DNA of 5,898 bases, from the NCBI GenBank assembly GCA_900550385.1, contig URRZ01000106.1, forward strand, positions 1-5,898, read 5' to 3'. Each line of letters starts with the position of its first letter. The stretch's first letter is position 1. The translations under genes and the position numbers were made by a program. The notes under the pieces were generated by a model, which had not been told where the DNA came from, ran no database searches, and saw only the letters and a program-made list of their open reading frames with translations. Source of the DNA: an uncultured Coriobacteriaceae bacterium (GTDB taxonomy: Bacteria > Actinomycetota > Coriobacteriia > Coriobacteriales > Eggerthellaceae). Shown here piece by piece: positions 5,605 through 5,898 of the stretch.

Positions 5605-5638
5605 AAAAATCCCCGCAACGCATTATACGCTGCGGGGA
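5605..5638 (-). terminator. Intrinsic-terminator-like hairpin in front of the LarA-like gene
   Basis: Exact 8-base arms TCCCCGCA (5610-5617) and TGCGGGGA (5631-5638) enclose 13 bases. Read leftward, the stem runs directly into ATTTTTTC, a proper T tract. It would stop transcripts arriving from the right before they enter the LarA-like gene, or act as an attenuator if the gene is transcribed from farther upstream. Confidence 0.65.
5622..5627 (-). promoter_or_regulatory. Consensus -10 (TATAAT) within the hairpin loop
   Basis: On the minus strand the hairpin loop contains an exact TATAAT. Transcription would start near 5615, inside the distal arm, giving a leader of about 35 bases that lacks the hairpin. 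The -35 region is poor: GTCGGA is the best six bases at 17-base spacing, so an activator or a weak basal promoter is possible. Confidence 0.45.
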
Positions 5639-5776
5639 GGATCATCCGACCCGAAGGAGCCTCGGGCAACCGCGATGCGATGTGAAAAAGGGACGTAGGA
5701 TCTTTCTCACTATCCCGCCACCCTATTTCACCCATCGCGAGCATAAGTCAGCGAGCGCCGTTCTGGCGAGTGCAGA

Positions 5777-5833
5777 TGACGCGAAAAGCCCCTTGGGCTG
5801 GACTTCGGTCCGCCCAAGGGGCTTTGAGCGTCA
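5777..5833. terminator. Long UUCG-capped hairpin, strong bidirectional terminator
   Basis: Pairs from outside in: 6 bp (5777-5782 with 5828-5833), a tandem GA/GA internal step (5783-5784 opposite 5826-5827), 14 perfect bp (5785-5798 with 5812-5825), one bulged T (5799), 4 bp, and a cTTCGg tetraloop (5804-5807). The A run on the left (5784-5787) and TTT on the right make it usable in both directions. It probably ends a leftward transcript from outside the window and insulates the LarA-like gene. Confidence 0.7.
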
Positions 5834-5898
5834 GCGGTGCCGCCCGCACGGCGCGCCGCGGCGCCCGGTTACGGGGGCCGGGCGGGCGGGGGGCCTAC

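Larger units (their letters stand above)
5581..5898. other. Non-coding upstream region of the LarA-like gene
   Basis: No gene is supported in these 318 bases. Next to the start codon are the ribosome site and the hairpin with the TATAAT loop (5610-5638). A small inverted repeat CCCGA/TCGGG lies at 5650-5666. The long UUCG hairpin occupies 5777-5833. The last 60 bases are nearly pure G/C with several overlapping short palindromes and run off the window, so a neighbouring leftward gene may end just outside. Confidence 0.6.

Noticed and set aside
1..5898. CRISPR array, transposase, integrase or attachment sites
   Set aside because: No spaced direct repeats, DDE or recombinase motifs, or target-site duplications could be recognised; the hairpins flanking the toxin-antitoxin pair are the only hint of mobility.

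Overview
This is a GC-rich bacterial window with four protein genes transcribed leftward or rightward around small accessory elements. Gene content (a CaiA-like acyl-CoA dehydrogenase, an MCT/OFA-like MFS carrier, a LarA-superfamily protein), codon choice and strong Shine-Dalgarno sites fit a gut anaerobic actinomycete of the Coriobacteriia (Eggerthella/Gordonibacter-like). This assignment is an impression from sequence style, not a database match.

Layout. From left to right: a hairpin at 31-58; a minus-strand acyl-CoA dehydrogenase (62-1219) close to E. coli CaiA; a 363-base non-coding stretch (1220-1582) holding the dehydrogenase leader and, at its right end, a perfect 39-bp palindrome that overlaps an extended -10 promoter; a plus-strand toxin-antitoxin pair (RelB/DinJ-like antitoxin 1583-1957, PIN-domain toxin 1954-2448, joined by an ATGA overlap); a short convergent gap with a hairpin; the C-terminal half of a second, different PIN toxin (FitB/VapC type, minus strand, 2521-2790); an MFS carrier (minus, 2805-4088); a 205-base gap with two hairpins; a LarA-superfamily protein (minus, 4294-5580); and a 318-base upstream region with a terminator-like hairpin carrying TATAAT in its loop and a very long UUCG-capped hairpin near the right edge.

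How the parts may work together. The LarA-like protein keeps the lysine and histidines that hold and use the nickel-pincer cofactor in lactate racemase, so it is probably a 2-hydroxyacid racemase or epimerase. The same-strand MFS carrier just downstream would be a natural importer or exchanger for its substrate. The CaiA-like flavoprotein across the toxin-antitoxin insert is a likely enoyl-CoA reductase or acyl-CoA dehydrogenase and could be part of the same anaerobic organic-acid metabolism, but nothing in the sequence links it directly. The middle (about 1415-2800) looks like an accessory patch: one intact toxin-antitoxin operon, one broken toxin abutting the MFS gene, and near-identical hairpins on both sides of the intact operon.

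No rRNA, tRNA, CRISPR array, transposase or integrase was seen. Nothing here proves a wholly new system. The best candidates for follow-up are the LarA-like/MFS pair with an unknown substrate, the palindromic operator with its RelB-like/PIN pair, and the nested terminator-promoter ahead of the LarA-like gene.
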